DNA of 64,000 nt from JAJDTQ01 sp965204235 (GCA_965204235.1 OZ241979.1:1922001-1986000), one strand, 5' to 3'. Numbered from the stretch's first letter, positions 11,895 to 22,155 are shown. The notes: a model not told the origin generated them from the letters alone. Translations and numbers: made by a program.

Positions 11895-13259
11895 ATGCAC
11901 GCCGAGTACGAGGGCTGTTCCCTCATCGCCGACCCCATCCACCGCTACGTTCCGTTCACCGTCCCCAGGCAACCGGGCGAGGCCACGGAAAAGGACCTGA
12001 TCGACTCCCCCTGGTTCCAGCGCCTCCGCTACATCTACCAGCTCCAGAGCGCCCGATGGGTGTATCCTTCGGCCGAGCACAGCCGCTTCCAGCACTGCCT
12101 GGGCGCCATGCACCTGGCCGGCGCCCTGGCCCGGCGCCTGTATCCCTCGCTCCGCCGGGTGCTGGGCGGCGATTGCCCCTCCCCGGCCTACGTGGAGGAG
12201 TACATGCGGGTCACCGGGCTCCTGCACGACATCGGCCACGGCCCCTTCTGCCACTTCTTCGACCACAACTTCCTCAGCCGGTACGGCCTCATCCACGAGG
12301 ACGTCTCCCAGGTCATCATCCGTGACCGGCTGGGGGACCTCATCCGCCAACTCCGGCGCAGTCCCAACGGAGCGTTCGCCCCGGGAGAAGAGCTGGACCC
12401 CGACGAGGTCGCCTTTCCCATCAAGAAGGACGGCGCGGACGACCACTCGCGGCCCCGCTGGCTCCGGTTCCTCCAGCCCCTGACCAACGGCGTCTTCACC
12501 TTCGACAACCTGGACTACGTGTCACGGGACTCGTACATGTGCGGCGTGGCGGTGGGACCCATCGACCGGGAACGGCTCATCTACTATACGTTCTTCTCGC
12601 CCAAGGGGCTGACTCTCCACCGTTCCGGCGACGGCGCGCTCACGGTCTTCCTGAACGCGCGCAAGTACCTCTACGAGAACGTCTATTTCCATCGCACCAC
12701 CCGGGCCATCGACCTGCACCTGCAGGACCTCTTTCCCGAGACCATGGCGAAGGTCGCTCCCGGCAACCCGCTGGACCACCTGGACGAGTACCTCTACCTG
12801 ACGGACTGGTCGCTGTTGCAGGAGGTGTCCCACTGGCGCCGGCAGGGCCTCCCCCTGGGGCGGGAGTGGGGCCGCGTGCTGGACCGGGACCTCAAGTGGC
12901 GGCTGGCTTACGGGAAGACCTTGCAGCCCGCGGAGATGCGCGGCGGGCTGGACGCCATCGCCGCCGCGGACTGGGAAGGACGCATCCGGGACTCCTTGCC
13001 GGCAGGCAAACGGGGCCTGACGTTCCGGGTGGACATGGCCACCCAGGACTCCCGACCCCAGGACCCACTGGCCATGGGCAAGAAGCAGATCCACACCTAC
13101 GACCCCTCCGGGGACACCGTCACCAAGGAGTCCCTGGCCGAGCTCTTCGGCTCCATCCCCTCCAAGATCGTCAAGTTCCGCGTCTTCGCCCTCGACCACG
13201 CCAACGACAGGCTGCTGGCCCGCCACGCCGAGCAGGCGCTCCGCGAAGCCGGACGCTGA
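11895..13259 (+). CDS. HD-superfamily metal-dependent phosphohydrolase
   Basis: 454 residues. The HD pattern is complete: EHSRFQHCLGAMHLAG near residues 61-75, GLLHDIGHGPFCHFFDH near 108-123 with the paired His-Asp, and the later Asp in FDNLDYVSRDS. The layout (an N-terminal DPIHRYVPF motif, then LIDSPWFQRLRYIYQL) matches the large dGTPase-like HD proteins. These hydrolyse phosphate esters such as nucleotides; the substrate here is unknown. A C-terminal region of about 200 residues (KIVKFRVFALDHANDRLLA) is shared with that family. It is the last gene of the run that starts at thiL. Confidence 0.87.
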   Translation: MHAEYEGCSLIADPIHRYVPFTVPRQPGEATEKDLIDSPWFQRLRYIYQLQSARWVYPSAEHSRFQHCLGAMHLAGALARRLYPSLRRVLGGDCPSPAYVEEYMRVTGLLHDIGHGPFCHFFDHNFLSRYGLIHEDVSQVIIRDRLGDLIRQLRRSPNGAFAPGEELDPDEVAFPIKKDGADDHSRPRWLRFLQPLTNGVFTFDNLDYVSRDSYMCGVAVGPIDRERLIYYTFFSPKGLTLHRSGDGALTVFLNARKYLYENVYFHRTTRAIDLHLQDLFPETMAKVAPGNPLDHLDEYLYLTDWSLLQEVSHWRRQGLPLGREWGRVLDRDLKWRLAYGKTLQPAEMRGGLDAIAAADWEGRIRDSLPAGKRGLTFRVDMATQDSRPQDPLAMGKKQIHTYDPSGDTVTKESLAELFGSIPSKIVKFRVFALDHANDRLLARHAEQALREAGR

Positions 13260-13355
13260 CGTCCACGCAGGGAAAGGAAGTCGGCGGCGCATGCGGCGGC
13301 CCCGGGCGAGGACCCGTCACCCGCGGCCGAAACCCCTGGCCGTGCGCCGGTCTTC

Positions 13356-13465
13356 GGAAGCTCTGTACAATTGTCCCCGTTCGTCCTGAGCGTAGCGAAG
13401 CGAAGTCGAAGGACGCGCTTTCCCACAGGGAGAGGCGCTTCGAGTCGGAATTGTTCAGAGGTTCC
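13356..13465. repeat. Family A MITE-like repeat, complete 110-bp copy A3
   Basis: Starts GGAAGCTCTGTACAATTG and ends with the complement of GGAACCTCTGAACAATTCC, so the ends form imperfect inverted repeats. It is flanked by CTTC on both sides (13352-13355 and 13466-13469), consistent with a 4-bp target duplication. It lies between two convergent genes. Confidence 0.88.
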
Positions 13466-13478
13466 CTTCGCCGCCGGC

Positions 13479-15145
13479 CTACAGGAGGGTATCGACGAGG
13501 TCCGCCCGACGGAAGGTGGCGGACAGCCGTTGCAGCGTCCGTTCCCTGTCGCCGAACAGCGGCTCCAGGGCCGATGCGATCCGTTGCTCGGCCCGGTGCG
13601 TGTACTCGTCGGACATTCGCTCCACGAGTCCCCGCGCCTGCTCGAAGTTGCGATGGTCGAGTTGACGGAGCTCGATGTCCATCTCCTCCAGGAGATAGCG
13701 GCCCATGAGCATGGCGATGAAACGGGAGCCGTACGCAAGGAAGTCGGGCGCCTCCTGCGGCGGCCGCTTGCGGCGGTTTTCCGTATGCCTGAGCAACAAG
13801 GCGGCGATGACCGCCTGGGCGCCGTTCAGGTTCCCGTCGAAGATCGTATCGTACAGCGCCCCGAAATGTTCCCGGCTGCTGAACCTGGCCTGGTGCGGCC
13901 GTTTGCGCCAGACGGCCAGCACGGCTTCGGCGACCACCGCGCTGGTAAACTCGTCGGGGGATACCGCCCCCTCCTCGCGTTTGGCGCGGTATGCGTATCC
14001 CAGTCCGGCAATCGACCGGATGAGGTCCTTTTGACGCGGCTCGTTGGCTTTCAAGTCCCTCAAAGTGACCGGATTCTGGCTGTTGGTGGCCAGGGTAATG
14101 GCCTCGACGGTGTCGTTATCGTCCTGCCGAAGCTCGTAGATCCGCACCAGCACCTCCGCCGGTTCGATGTCCGAGCCGATTTCCTCATGCACCCGCTGAA
14201 CGGTGCGGACGGTCTGTCCGCCGTTGACCACTTGCAGGTCATTCACATGGAGGGTCCAGTCTCCCCTTTGCAGCGCGTTGTGGCGGAACTGGGAGCAGGT
14301 GATCGTGATGCCGTTGTTGTAGAGGTAGAAATTGGACCGCTGGGCCGGATCTCGCAGGGTGTCCGCCACCGCCTCGTTCACGCGGTTGCCGGCGAGACCC
14401 AGGTAGCGACGGATGTTCCTTTCGAATAGCTGGTTGTCATGGTCGTTGGCCAGGCGCGCGAGCTCCACGACGGACATGCGTCCTATCAATACCCGCCGAA
14501 AGTCGAAGGTCTCGACGGTGGCTTGCCCGGTGAGCTTCAACTCGGTGCTGATGGGACGTCTCGCCTGCAACAGGGCCAAGAGGTCCTCGGCCCCGATATA
14601 ACGCCATCCGACCTGTCCGTTGAAATCCACCGCGGCGGCGGCGATCCGCTGCTGCGCCTCCGCCGTCCACTTGATCCCGTTGTTGGCGGCAACAGCGGTG
14701 ACTCGCGGGATCGCGCCTTCCTTGACGAAGGAGCGTATCTCCTCGACCCGTTGCTCCAGTCGCGTATTCAACGTTACCGCTCTCGCCGGGTCGAAGAGCG
14801 CGCCAAGGGCGTCGATCATCCTGGCGACGGCGTTTTCGGGGAACGCCGCGTTCCCGCGGAGATCCGTTCCGTATTTCCCCTGTATCAGGATGACCTGGAT
14901 CTCGCCGTCGCCGGACGACTCGAAGTAGAGGGCATCGACCCGAAGTCGTTGCCACCGTCCACGATGCCGTCGAAAGCCTCCTCGTCGGTGAGGTCGAAAG
15001 CCGTTTTCGCCACGAGGAAGAGGAACGCCGCGGAACGCTTCTTCTGCAGGTCGGTTCCCAGCCCAAGCTCGTTGACAAACACATCCGGGTATCTGTCAAC
15101 GACGCCGGCCACCTGCTGGTCGATGATCTGCACGGCGAGGGACAT
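13479..15145 (-). pseudogene. AIPR-family (abortive infection/phage resistance) gene, frameshifted
   Basis: Reading leftward from ATG 15145, the first part encodes MSLAVQIIDQQVAGVVDRYP and continues to FDGIVDGGNDFG. At about 14941 the frame breaks; the next frame resumes exactly as VDALYFESSGDGEI and continues through QGKYGTDL to the stop at 13479. One missing base restores a single protein of about 555 residues. The downstream part holds the AIPR core (NFYLYNNGITITCSQF, VVNGGQTVRTVQRVHEE, ATNSQNPVTLRDLKANEP). AIPR proteins are predicted abortive-infection effectors. A truncated product from ATG 14819 (446 residues) could still be made. A sequencing error is an alternative to true decay. A second AIPR gene lies upstream. 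Confidence 0.85.
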
Positions 15146-15380
15146 GGGCCTGTTCCTCAGGGTTCTCTCGGCGACGACCGCGCGTAAAGCCGGATACCGC
15201 CTTCTAGGAGTCTGCGCCACAGAAAGTGCATTGCACAACCTCACGCCCCATGCGGATCACTCGAATCTCGTAAACCTCACTCCGCACGCTGCTCCGATGA
15301 ACCGGATGTGTCGACTTAAACTCGTCTTCTGCCTCGACAGCGAAGCTTGTCCTCCGCACACTTGGCGAAAGACGCTAGCT

Positions 15381-17180
15381 TCATCGCTCGTTGAGAGCAG
15401 CAGCAATTTTTTCCCTTCCACCTGTTATATCGAGAGCTGCATTGTGCGCATGGAAGGCATTTGTCAGTATGAGCGTATAGTCCTCGCTGCCCAGATGGTC
15501 CGCTTTCAATAGCGCGTTGAGATTTCCGTTGTGCTTCGCTTTAAAGGGATCCTCGTTGTAAACTGAAAATTGACTGCCGAGCGTCAAATACCCGTCAAGT
15601 AGCTTAGTTGCCGCGTTGGTGAGCAAGTCGAGTTGCTCTTTTGTGTCAGGTTCGGCAAGTTTCACCACTGCATCAGTCAAGTCACTTGCAGAAACCGCCG
15701 GCCGGCTGATCACATTGCGCAGTATTCTCATAATGATGTAGTAAAACAGAAACCGAGATAGACGTCGACTGGGGTGTTCAGCAGTACGTCCAAAACGATT
15801 TTTATCCGCAACGATCTTGAGTTGATATGCCGCATACAAGTCTCGCACCCCAAATGGCTTATCCCTATCTTTCTGGGATACGATGCTTTCGTACACAGAT
15901 CCGCCCGGCAAGAACGGTGCGTTTTTGCCGAACGCCAAGCCGGGCTTGGCTAGCCACCCTGCTCCATAAATCTTGATCAAGTCAAAAGCGTTGACATAGC
16001 CGCTAAACTTAAGCTGATCAGGGTGTTGCTTCTCGTAGGCTTTTCGAGATTCGGTTCCGCCCCGCTGGATTTCGAGGAATACCTTGTACTCTTCCTCCAT
16101 GGCTGTCGCCCAGTTTCTGAATTCGGTATCCAGTGCAGCGAAATCCTTCTGGCGAACGGCGTTTTGCGAGTTGGTAAACTTGGTGATGTCTGTAGTCTCA
16201 GCCTCGTCACTCCGCACTATCTTTGTAACTAAACGACCGCGGGCGACCGTTTCCTTCCAGGCATCGTTGGCTGGATTCACACCAGTGCCCCCTGCGTTGA
16301 ATCTGCTATCCAGAACTTGCCAGATAGTTTTAGTAGTCTGGCATCCATTGACTATGTAAGGATTAGTTATCACGACAGCATCGGTGACAGCACTGTCATC
16401 AGGCTGCTTTCGATATTCCGATACAACAATCGTGATGCCATTGTTGTATAGTCCAAATTTTTCCGGGCTTTCAGTCAAGGTATCGGCGATACCTTTATTG
16501 ATCTTTTTTCGTCCGCCTAAGAATTGCCGGACGTTCTTATCGTACAACTTATCGAGATTGCCCGTTTGTTTCTGGTATTTCTTTAAGAACTGAAACAGAT
16601 CACTTAGGCAAACCGTTCCGACCAGCCACCCAGAGGATTGCTCAACGAACTGGCCGATGATCCGAACCGACAGATGTGTCTGTTCACCCCAAATGCTTTG
16701 TAGTGATACTTCTTCAACATCGAAGTTAGGCATCACACGTTCTCGCCCAATAGTTTGTATATTGTCAAGAGCTTGACGATCTTGCGGGGCGATAGGGTCG
16801 GTGGTCGCGAATACCAGCACAATCCGGTCAGGCTTTGATGGTTCCTGCCGGAACAGGTCTATTTTCTTGATCAATTGCCTACTATCCTCAGACAGATTCC
16901 GATTCTGTCCCTGCAATGTGGTGATAACCTTGTTACCCTCTGCCAAGATGGTGGCGGTGCCCGCAAATGCAGTCCCGTATTTACTCTGAAACAAGTACCA
17001 CGTATCACCTTCCTCCGCGTTTTCTTCACGGCTCCCTGGATCTACGTCCGCCCGCCGCAGGTAGGCTATGTCTATGCCTCCATCGCCTGCCCCGTCACAA
17101 ACGACAAAATCGTCATCGTCAGTGGTCACGCCCAGCCACTGAGTGATTAGCTTGGTTGCGAATCGGCGACCCTTTTCCAA
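15381..17180 (-). CDS. AIPR-family protein (second copy), start codon uncertain
   Basis: At least 599 residues. It has the same architecture as the neighbouring AIPR gene but is diverged: DGAGDGGIDIAYL and YLFQSKYGTAFAG near the N-terminus (restriction-endonuclease-like core), LYNNGITIVVSEY, IVNGCQTTKTIWQVL and KFTNSQNAVRQKDF. GC is visibly lower than in both flanks, which suggests separate acquisition. TTG 17180 is the only in-frame start, but the frame stays open upstream and encodes plausible sequence (YGKDQLEQFRSEWLTEIEEG). A strong AAGGAGGA site at 17284-17277 leads to an ATG at 17269 that is in another frame. A one-base loss at the start codon would explain this. Confidence 0.82.
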   Translation of the reverse strand: MEKGRRFATKLITQWLGVTTDDDDFVVCDGAGDGGIDIAYLRRADVDPGSREENAEEGDTWYLFQSKYGTAFAGTATILAEGNKVITTLQGQNRNLSEDSRQLIKKIDLFRQEPSKPDRIVLVFATTDPIAPQDRQALDNIQTIGRERVMPNFDVEEVSLQSIWGEQTHLSVRIIGQFVEQSSGWLVGTVCLSDLFQFLKKYQKQTGNLDKLYDKNVRQFLGGRKKINKGIADTLTESPEKFGLYNNGITIVVSEYRKQPDDSAVTDAVVITNPYIVNGCQTTKTIWQVLDSRFNAGGTGVNPANDAWKETVARGRLVTKIVRSDEAETTDITKFTNSQNAVRQKDFAALDTEFRNWATAMEEEYKVFLEIQRGGTESRKAYEKQHPDQLKFSGYVNAFDLIKIYGAGWLAKPGLAFGKNAPFLPGGSVYESIVSQKDRDKPFGVRDLYAAYQLKIVADKNRFGRTAEHPSRRLSRFLFYYIIMRILRNVISRPAVSASDLTDAVVKLAEPDTKEQLDLLTNAATKLLDGYLTLGSQFSVYNEDPFKAKHNGNLNALLKADHLGSEDYTLILTNAFHAHNAALDITGGREKIAAALNER

Positions 17181-17415
17181 GGGCGATGGATTACCTTCCT
17201 CTATTTCGGTCAGCCATTCCGAACGGAACTGCTCGAGCTGATCTTTTCCGTAGCGCTTGTAGCCGTCATCCTTTGCTCCTCCTTAGTTTATTATGCAAGC
17301 CTTCCTCCCGCCCGAGGGCGTGTTGGAACGCCGCTCGCCCGAACCTTTGTCCCGTCCATCGACAACTTCCCGAAACTCGCCAACCCCGTCTAGGCGGGAA
17401 GCCGCGCCGGCGGTG

Positions 17416-18129
17416 TCAGGGGCGCGCTGCGAACGCCGCGTGTTCCGGGGTTCCGAGACCGGCTTGCAGGGCCGACAGCACGCCGGTCACGTCGCCGGCC
17501 AGCAGGGCGTCCACCGCCAGGCGGAGGTCGGGGAAGTTGGGGCTGTGGAGCACGCCGTGGGCGTCCGGGACCTGGGGGCGGTACTCGTCGTCGGTGAGCA
17601 CGAACCAGTCCACGGCCTGGTCGTGAACCCGCCAGACCACGTATTCGAGCACGCCGTTGCGGCGATAGACGCGGAGCTTGTCGTGCAGGTCGTAGGCGGC
17701 GCTGCTGGCCGCCACCTCGACGATGAGCTCCGGCGGTCCCTCCACGTAGTCGTCCGCACTCAGGCGCGACTGGCCGCCGGCTTCGGATTCGATGCGCAAC
17801 AGGACGTCGGGCTGGGGCTCGTTGTCCCGGTCCAGCCGCACGGTGGCGTCAACGAGGACCGAAACGCCCGGCGTGGAAGCGCCGTAGGTTACGAGCCAAG
17901 CAGTCATGTCTGCAACCGGTCCGGCGTGCCCTCTGGCGCGAACGGGTGACGACACATGAACCACCCCCTCGATCAACTCGGCCTTCCGGATGTCCGGCCT
18001 TGCCGTGTAGCGCCGCTCGAACTCGCACCGGGTCAGCCGGTCGCCGTTCTCCAGCGGCACGAAGCCATCGAGCGGCGGCGCGGCCGCCTCGGGGTCGGAC
18101 GGTTCGGCTGTTGCTTGACGCGCGGCCAT
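17416..18129 (-). CDS. Uma2-family (DUF820) putative endonuclease
   Basis: 237 residues. The Uma2 fold markers are present: KAELIEGVVHVSSPV (acidic residue plus EG), VRLDRDNEPQPDVLL with the conserved E/Q-P-D, and PPELIVEVAASSAAYDLHDK with the E-V-(A)-S-S element and downstream Lys-Tyr (KLRVYRRNGVLEYVVW). Uma2 proteins have a PD-(D/E)XK nuclease fold but largely unknown roles. About 60 residues precede the core, and a C-terminal extension of roughly 40 residues is unique here. It is monocistronic and next to the AIPR genes, so it may belong to the same accessory segment. Confidence 0.86.
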   Translation of the reverse strand: MAARQATAEPSDPEAAAPPLDGFVPLENGDRLTRCEFERRYTARPDIRKAELIEGVVHVSSPVRARGHAGPVADMTAWLVTYGASTPGVSVLVDATVRLDRDNEPQPDVLLRIESEAGGQSRLSADDYVEGPPELIVEVAASSAAYDLHDKLRVYRRNGVLEYVVWRVHDQAVDWFVLTDDEYRPQVPDAHGVLHSPNFPDLRLAVDALLAGDVTGVLSALQAGLGTPEHAAFAARP

Positions 18130-18217
18130 GGGGAAACTCTACAGGGAAACGGCTTTCGAGGGCAAGCCGCACGCCGTCCGGCAAAGGTCTATCATTCCCG
18201 CGGACAGCCTACCTCGT

Positions 18218-18330
18218 CATTCTTGAGGCGCCTCTCCCCACGGGAAAGCGCGTCCTTCGACTTCGCTTCGCTACGCTCAGGATGAACGGAGACCTTCCGC
18301 TTCGCTACGCTCAGGACGAACGGGACAGTT
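18218..18330. repeat. Family A MITE-like repeat, copy A4 with duplicated core
   Basis: Contains GGCGCCTCTCCCCACGGGAAA, the core GCGCGTCCTTCGACTTCG, then a second partial core (TTCGCTACGCTCAGGACG at 18301-18318). The ends are not clear. It lies 3 bases beyond the stop of the autotransporter-like gene. Confidence 0.75.
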
Positions 18331-18332
18331 GG

Positions 18333-21300
18333 CTACCATCGCATGCGCCCGCGGAGCATCAGGCCGTGACCGTGGCGGGCGTTCCGGCCCACTTGGCGTT
18401 CGCCTTCCAGTTCCCACTCGAACGCAGGGTCCACGCGCCAGCGCGCCCCCAGCCGCATGCCGTGGGTCCCGTCCCCGGACAGACCGACGCCTCCGTAGGG
18501 CGTCACCACACCCGCCAACGCCGCCAAGCCGTAGCCCATCTCGGTCTCCAGCCGCGCGACAGGCAACGGGGTGTCCGACCCGGGGGTCCACTGCCGGGAG
18601 CCGCGACCGGCCTCCCCATACGAGGGCGCCACCCGCAACCACAGCCCCAGGCCCGAAGCCGGTGCGAGCCGCAGCGCACCGCCCACGCTCCACTCCCGCG
18701 ACCCGCCGCCGCGGGCCACCAGCACCCGGCCTCCCACCTCCGCCCCCAGGTCCAGCCCCGGATGCGCATATTCCACCCCGCCCCCCAACTCCATCCCCGC
18801 GGCCTTCTCCCCGTCGCCTCCGTCGAACCGCATCCCCAACTCCACCGACGGCGTAAGCGACCCCCCGCCCAACGCGAACTCCCGCGCACCCTCCGCCCCC
18901 ACACGCAGCCGGTGAGTCCTCGCCTTCCCGCCCCCGTCCACCGCCAGACGCGCGGTCCACGCCTCCCCCGACACGTCCACCCGCAGCCGCCCCTCGCTCT
19001 CCAACACCCGCACCCGGCCTCCCAACGCTGCGCTGCCCATGGTGCTCGTGCTCTTCCACCGACCCGCCTCGCCATCAGACACCACCACCCTCCCACGACC
19101 CACGCCGAACGACGCCCAAGCCTGCCGTCCCTCACCCCAAGCCCATCCCAGGTAGGGATGCGCGCCCGTCATCCGGCTCTCGTACACCCCCTCCACCGCC
19201 TCGCCCCGGACCAAGAGGCTGCGGTCGGTGTAGTCGAACCGCCCGGAACTCACCGACAGGGCAAGCCCGGCCACACCCCCGGCCCCGAACCGCCTGTCCA
19301 CCCCCAGGTGCGCACCGAACAGGTCCCCGTCCCACGACACTGCGTCGCCCCCCGACAGGCTCCGGTACTCTCCCGCTCCCCACACCGTCACGTCCGCACC
19401 GCCTGCGGCCTCGTCCCCCGCAAGCCCCAGGGCGAAGGTCCGACCACCGAGTCCCTCCTTCCACTCCCCTGCGGACATAGCCGCCAGCGCCTCGGCCCAT
19501 GCCGCCGACCCTTCCGAAGCCGCAGACCGGTCCAGCGCCCGCCCGATGCGTCCGGACACTGCCTCCACCGTCCCTGCGACCATGGCCCGGGAGAGTTCCG
19601 GCAGTATGGCCTCGTGCACCCCCTCCATGCGCGCCACCAACCGGTCCACCACCTCCAGGGTGAAGCGCAACTCTGCGGTGTCCCCGTCCGCATCCCGCGC
19701 CTTCAGCGTGTAACGCACCGGCCCCTGCACCGCCGCAGGCGTGCCCGCTATGGTCCCGCCGGTGGTTCCATCTCCGGGCGGAGTCCAGGCCAGGCCCTCG
19801 GGCAGGGCCGGGGAGAGCGTGTAGGCCAGCGGCCGGTTGCCACCGGTCGCCGCTGGCAGCGCGAGCGGCGCCGCCTCCACGCCCTGCACGTAGCGCTGCG
19901 CCGGCACCCGGGCCGGGCCGAAGGTGGGCCGCGCGTCCGCCACTACTTCCAGGGTGAACGCCAGCGTGGCGGTGTCCCCGTCCGCATCCGTCACCGTCAG
20001 GGTATGGACCGCAGCAGGCGTGGCGACCGCAGGCGTGCCCGCTATGGTCCCGCCGGTGGTTCCATCTCCGGGTGGAGTCCAGACCAGGCCTTCGGGCAGG
20101 GCCGGGGAGAGCGCATAGGACAACGGCGGGTCCCCGCTCCGGGCCGCAGGCAGCCTGAGGGGTTCGACCTCCTTGCCCTGCACGTAGCGTTGCGCTGGCG
20201 CACGCGCCTCCCCGAAGTCCGGCCGACGGTCAGCGTCCACCGCCGGGGTCTCGTCGCTGGGCGGTGCGGAGGGCGTCACCGGCAGCGTTCCGGTGGTGAG
20301 ATCGCTGGAACCGGAGTGCGCCGCGGCCAGCACCTTCACCGCCAGCGTGGAGGCGGCGTCGAAGCCGTAGCCGGCGCTGGCGGCCAGCGTGAGGGTGGCG
20401 GCGTTGGTTCCCGCGGCGCCGCCGGTGACGCCGCTGATGGAGATGCCGGCGATGGTCGGGCTGGTGACGAGTTCGAAGCTGGTCGCCGAGACGCTGGCGT
20501 TGTACGTGACGCCGGCGAGCGTGACGGTGAGGGTCGCGCCGGCGAGGTTGTCTTCGGTGAGCGGCGAGGGGCTGGAGGCGAGGGTCGCGCCGGCGTTCAC
20601 GGTGGCTGAGAAGGTCAGGCTGGCGCGGTCGCTGTTCATGGTGTTGGAGTCCGCGTCCGTGGCGGTGATGGTGACGGTCTGGGCGGCGACGGCCGTGGTG
20701 GGCGTGCCGCATATCTCGCGGGCCTCGGTGCCCGGGCAGCCGTTCATGTCCGTGCCGGTGGCGTCGAAGCGGAGGCCCGCCGGCAGGCCGGAGGCGGCGT
20801 AGGTGATGGCGCCGTTGCCGCCGCTGGCGGTGGGCACCGTGAACTCGGTGATGGCGGTGCCGGCGGTGAAGGTCTTGGCGGAGACGGCGCCGGTGCCGAA
20901 GGACGGGGCGGAGTCAGTGCCGCGGATGATCACGGTGGCTGAGGAGGGGGCGCCGATGGTGAAGTTCTGGGCGTTACCGCTTTGCGGGGCAACCGAGGTT
21001 ATGGAGCAAGTGATCGTCTCATCGTTCTCAGTAACTCCATCGTTGTGGATTTTGGTCTGAGAGCCTACGAGGACGCTACTCTGACCTGCTCCAATGCCGG
21101 CGCTACCCACACAAGCAAAGCTGACGTTGGAAACCGGATTTCCAAGGGCGTTTCTTATGTCACTGGCTGTCGCGGATCCCGACACTGCGACGGACACTAC
21201 GACTGTGCCGGTGGTTACCGTTGGGTCCGCGTAAACATAGAACCAAATATCGTCGCCTTCATCCACTTGGAAGCCGGGCCAAACGGTGTCCCTATCTCCG

Positions 21301-21550
21301 TTTCGGTCGGCAGGGGTGCCGCAGTTGGCCGGGGTGCCGCCGCAGTTGCCACGGGGTGCGATAGTCACGGTCTGCCCCATGGCTGGCGTTGTCGCTGTGG
21401 CGACCAAGGCAAGGACGAGGGCGGCAAGCGCGAAGCGGAGACGGGCGGTGTTGCCGCCGAAGATCAGGGAGCGGCGGCTACCTCCGTCACGCCCGATTCT
21501 TCGGGGGGGGGGGGGGGGGGGGGGATCATAAACACACGGGCGCTACGCAT
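18333..21550 (-). CDS. Large autotransporter-like surface protein, probably phase-variable
   Basis: The uninterrupted frame runs leftward from the poly-G tract to 18333; from TTG 21407 it gives 1024 residues. The Sec signal is cut by that start: upstream in frame lies RLRFALAALVLALVATA. The mature part shows Ig-like/cadherin-like modules (SGLPAGLRFDATGT, then two near-identical 98-residue repeats with SYALSPALPEGLVWTPPGDG). A C-terminal beta-barrel-like domain of about 400 residues ends in aromatic Trp, as autotransporter barrels do. ATG 21550 or 21529 precedes the tract. With 22 C residues in the coding strand the frame reaches a stop (GCTCCCTGA); 20 or 23 would join it to the barrel. A switchable outer-membrane adhesin is the likely role. 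Confidence 0.75.
19640..20227. repeat. Tandem 294-bp coding repeat in the autotransporter-like gene
   Basis: Two adjacent units of 98 codons (about 19640-19933 and 19934-20227) encode near-identical Ig-like modules. Blocks such as GTCCCGCCGGTGGTTCCATC recur 294 bases apart. Unequal exchange between them could change protein length. Confidence 0.8.
21503..21524. repeat. Homopolymeric G tract (22 G on the + strand)
   Basis: Twenty-two consecutive G, i.e. C in the coding strand, lie between start codons at 21550/21529 and the signal-peptide codons of the autotransporter-like gene. Tracts this long slip during replication. The tract is the only one of its kind in the window. Confidence 0.95.
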
Positions 21551-21553
21551 GGA

Positions 21554-21817
21554 TCAACGCTCCGCCCCGTGCGCGGCTAGCGTGACGGAACCCGCTCCAA
21601 GGGCGGGGCCGGCCGGAATGTGCATCGACCGCTTCACGCTGAGGAGAATCCAGCCCTCTACGACGTCCTTCAACTCCCGCCGGCACTCCTCCAAAGTTCG
21701 GCCGCATGCCCAGACGCCGGGCAACTCCGGCACCTCACCGTAGTAGGGCGTTTCCCCATCTTCGATCAGTTCGTAGCGGGCGCGCCCCAGCGCTGCGTCA
21801 ATGTATTCGGTCAGCAT
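21554..21817 (-). CDS. HicB-like antitoxin-family protein
   Basis: 87 residues from ATG 21817, which follows a GGAGG site. The partial RNase H fold of HicB is seen in YELIEDGETPYYGEVPELPG, CGRTLEECRRELKDVVEGW and the LSVKRSMHIP region. In type II systems HicB neutralises the mRNA-cutting toxin HicA. No HicA-like gene (a short dsRBD-fold protein with the GSHH motif) is visible on either side, so this is an orphan or a regulator. The stop TGA (21556-21554) lies 3 bases before an ATG (21550) that opens the autotransporter leader, so translation of the two may be coupled. Confidence 0.82.
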   Translation of the reverse strand: MLTEYIDAALGRARYELIEDGETPYYGEVPELPGVWACGRTLEECRRELKDVVEGWILLSVKRSMHIPAGPALGAGSVTLAAHGAER

Positions 21818-22155
21818 GGCGCATCCTCCAAGGCGCACTCTACATCATCTTTATGCCGAGCCCCTCGCCGCCGTTCGTTGTCGCGCATCGCGTCACACCT
21901 TCGCCAAGTCGCGCGAGATCACCGCCCAAACCTCCGGGGCCGGTTTCGGCGTATTCCACATCCAAAGCCGTCGAAGGGATTATAGGAAACGCCGGGGTGG
22001 GAAGCAACCCAAAGAATGAACCAGGCGCGCTCCCTGTTGTTCCAAACCATCTCCCAAGAGGAGTTCGAAAGGGCATGATGGCAGGCCCGGGAAAGTGGGA
22101 CCGTGGTTCCGGGCCATGCTTCCGCGGTGGACCCGGTTTCCGCCGGCAGGTGGAA
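21818..22155. other. Intergenic region upstream of hicB-like gene
   Basis: About 340 bases between the hicB-like gene and znuB. It must hold the promoter for the leftward hicB unit and the end of the znu operon. I see no hicA remnant, no clear terminator and no member of the repeat families. Confidence 0.4.

Noticed and set aside
21838..22155. A hicA toxin gene beside the hicB-like gene
   Set aside because: No short frame with the GSHH motif or dsRBD-like pattern on either strand in the flanks.
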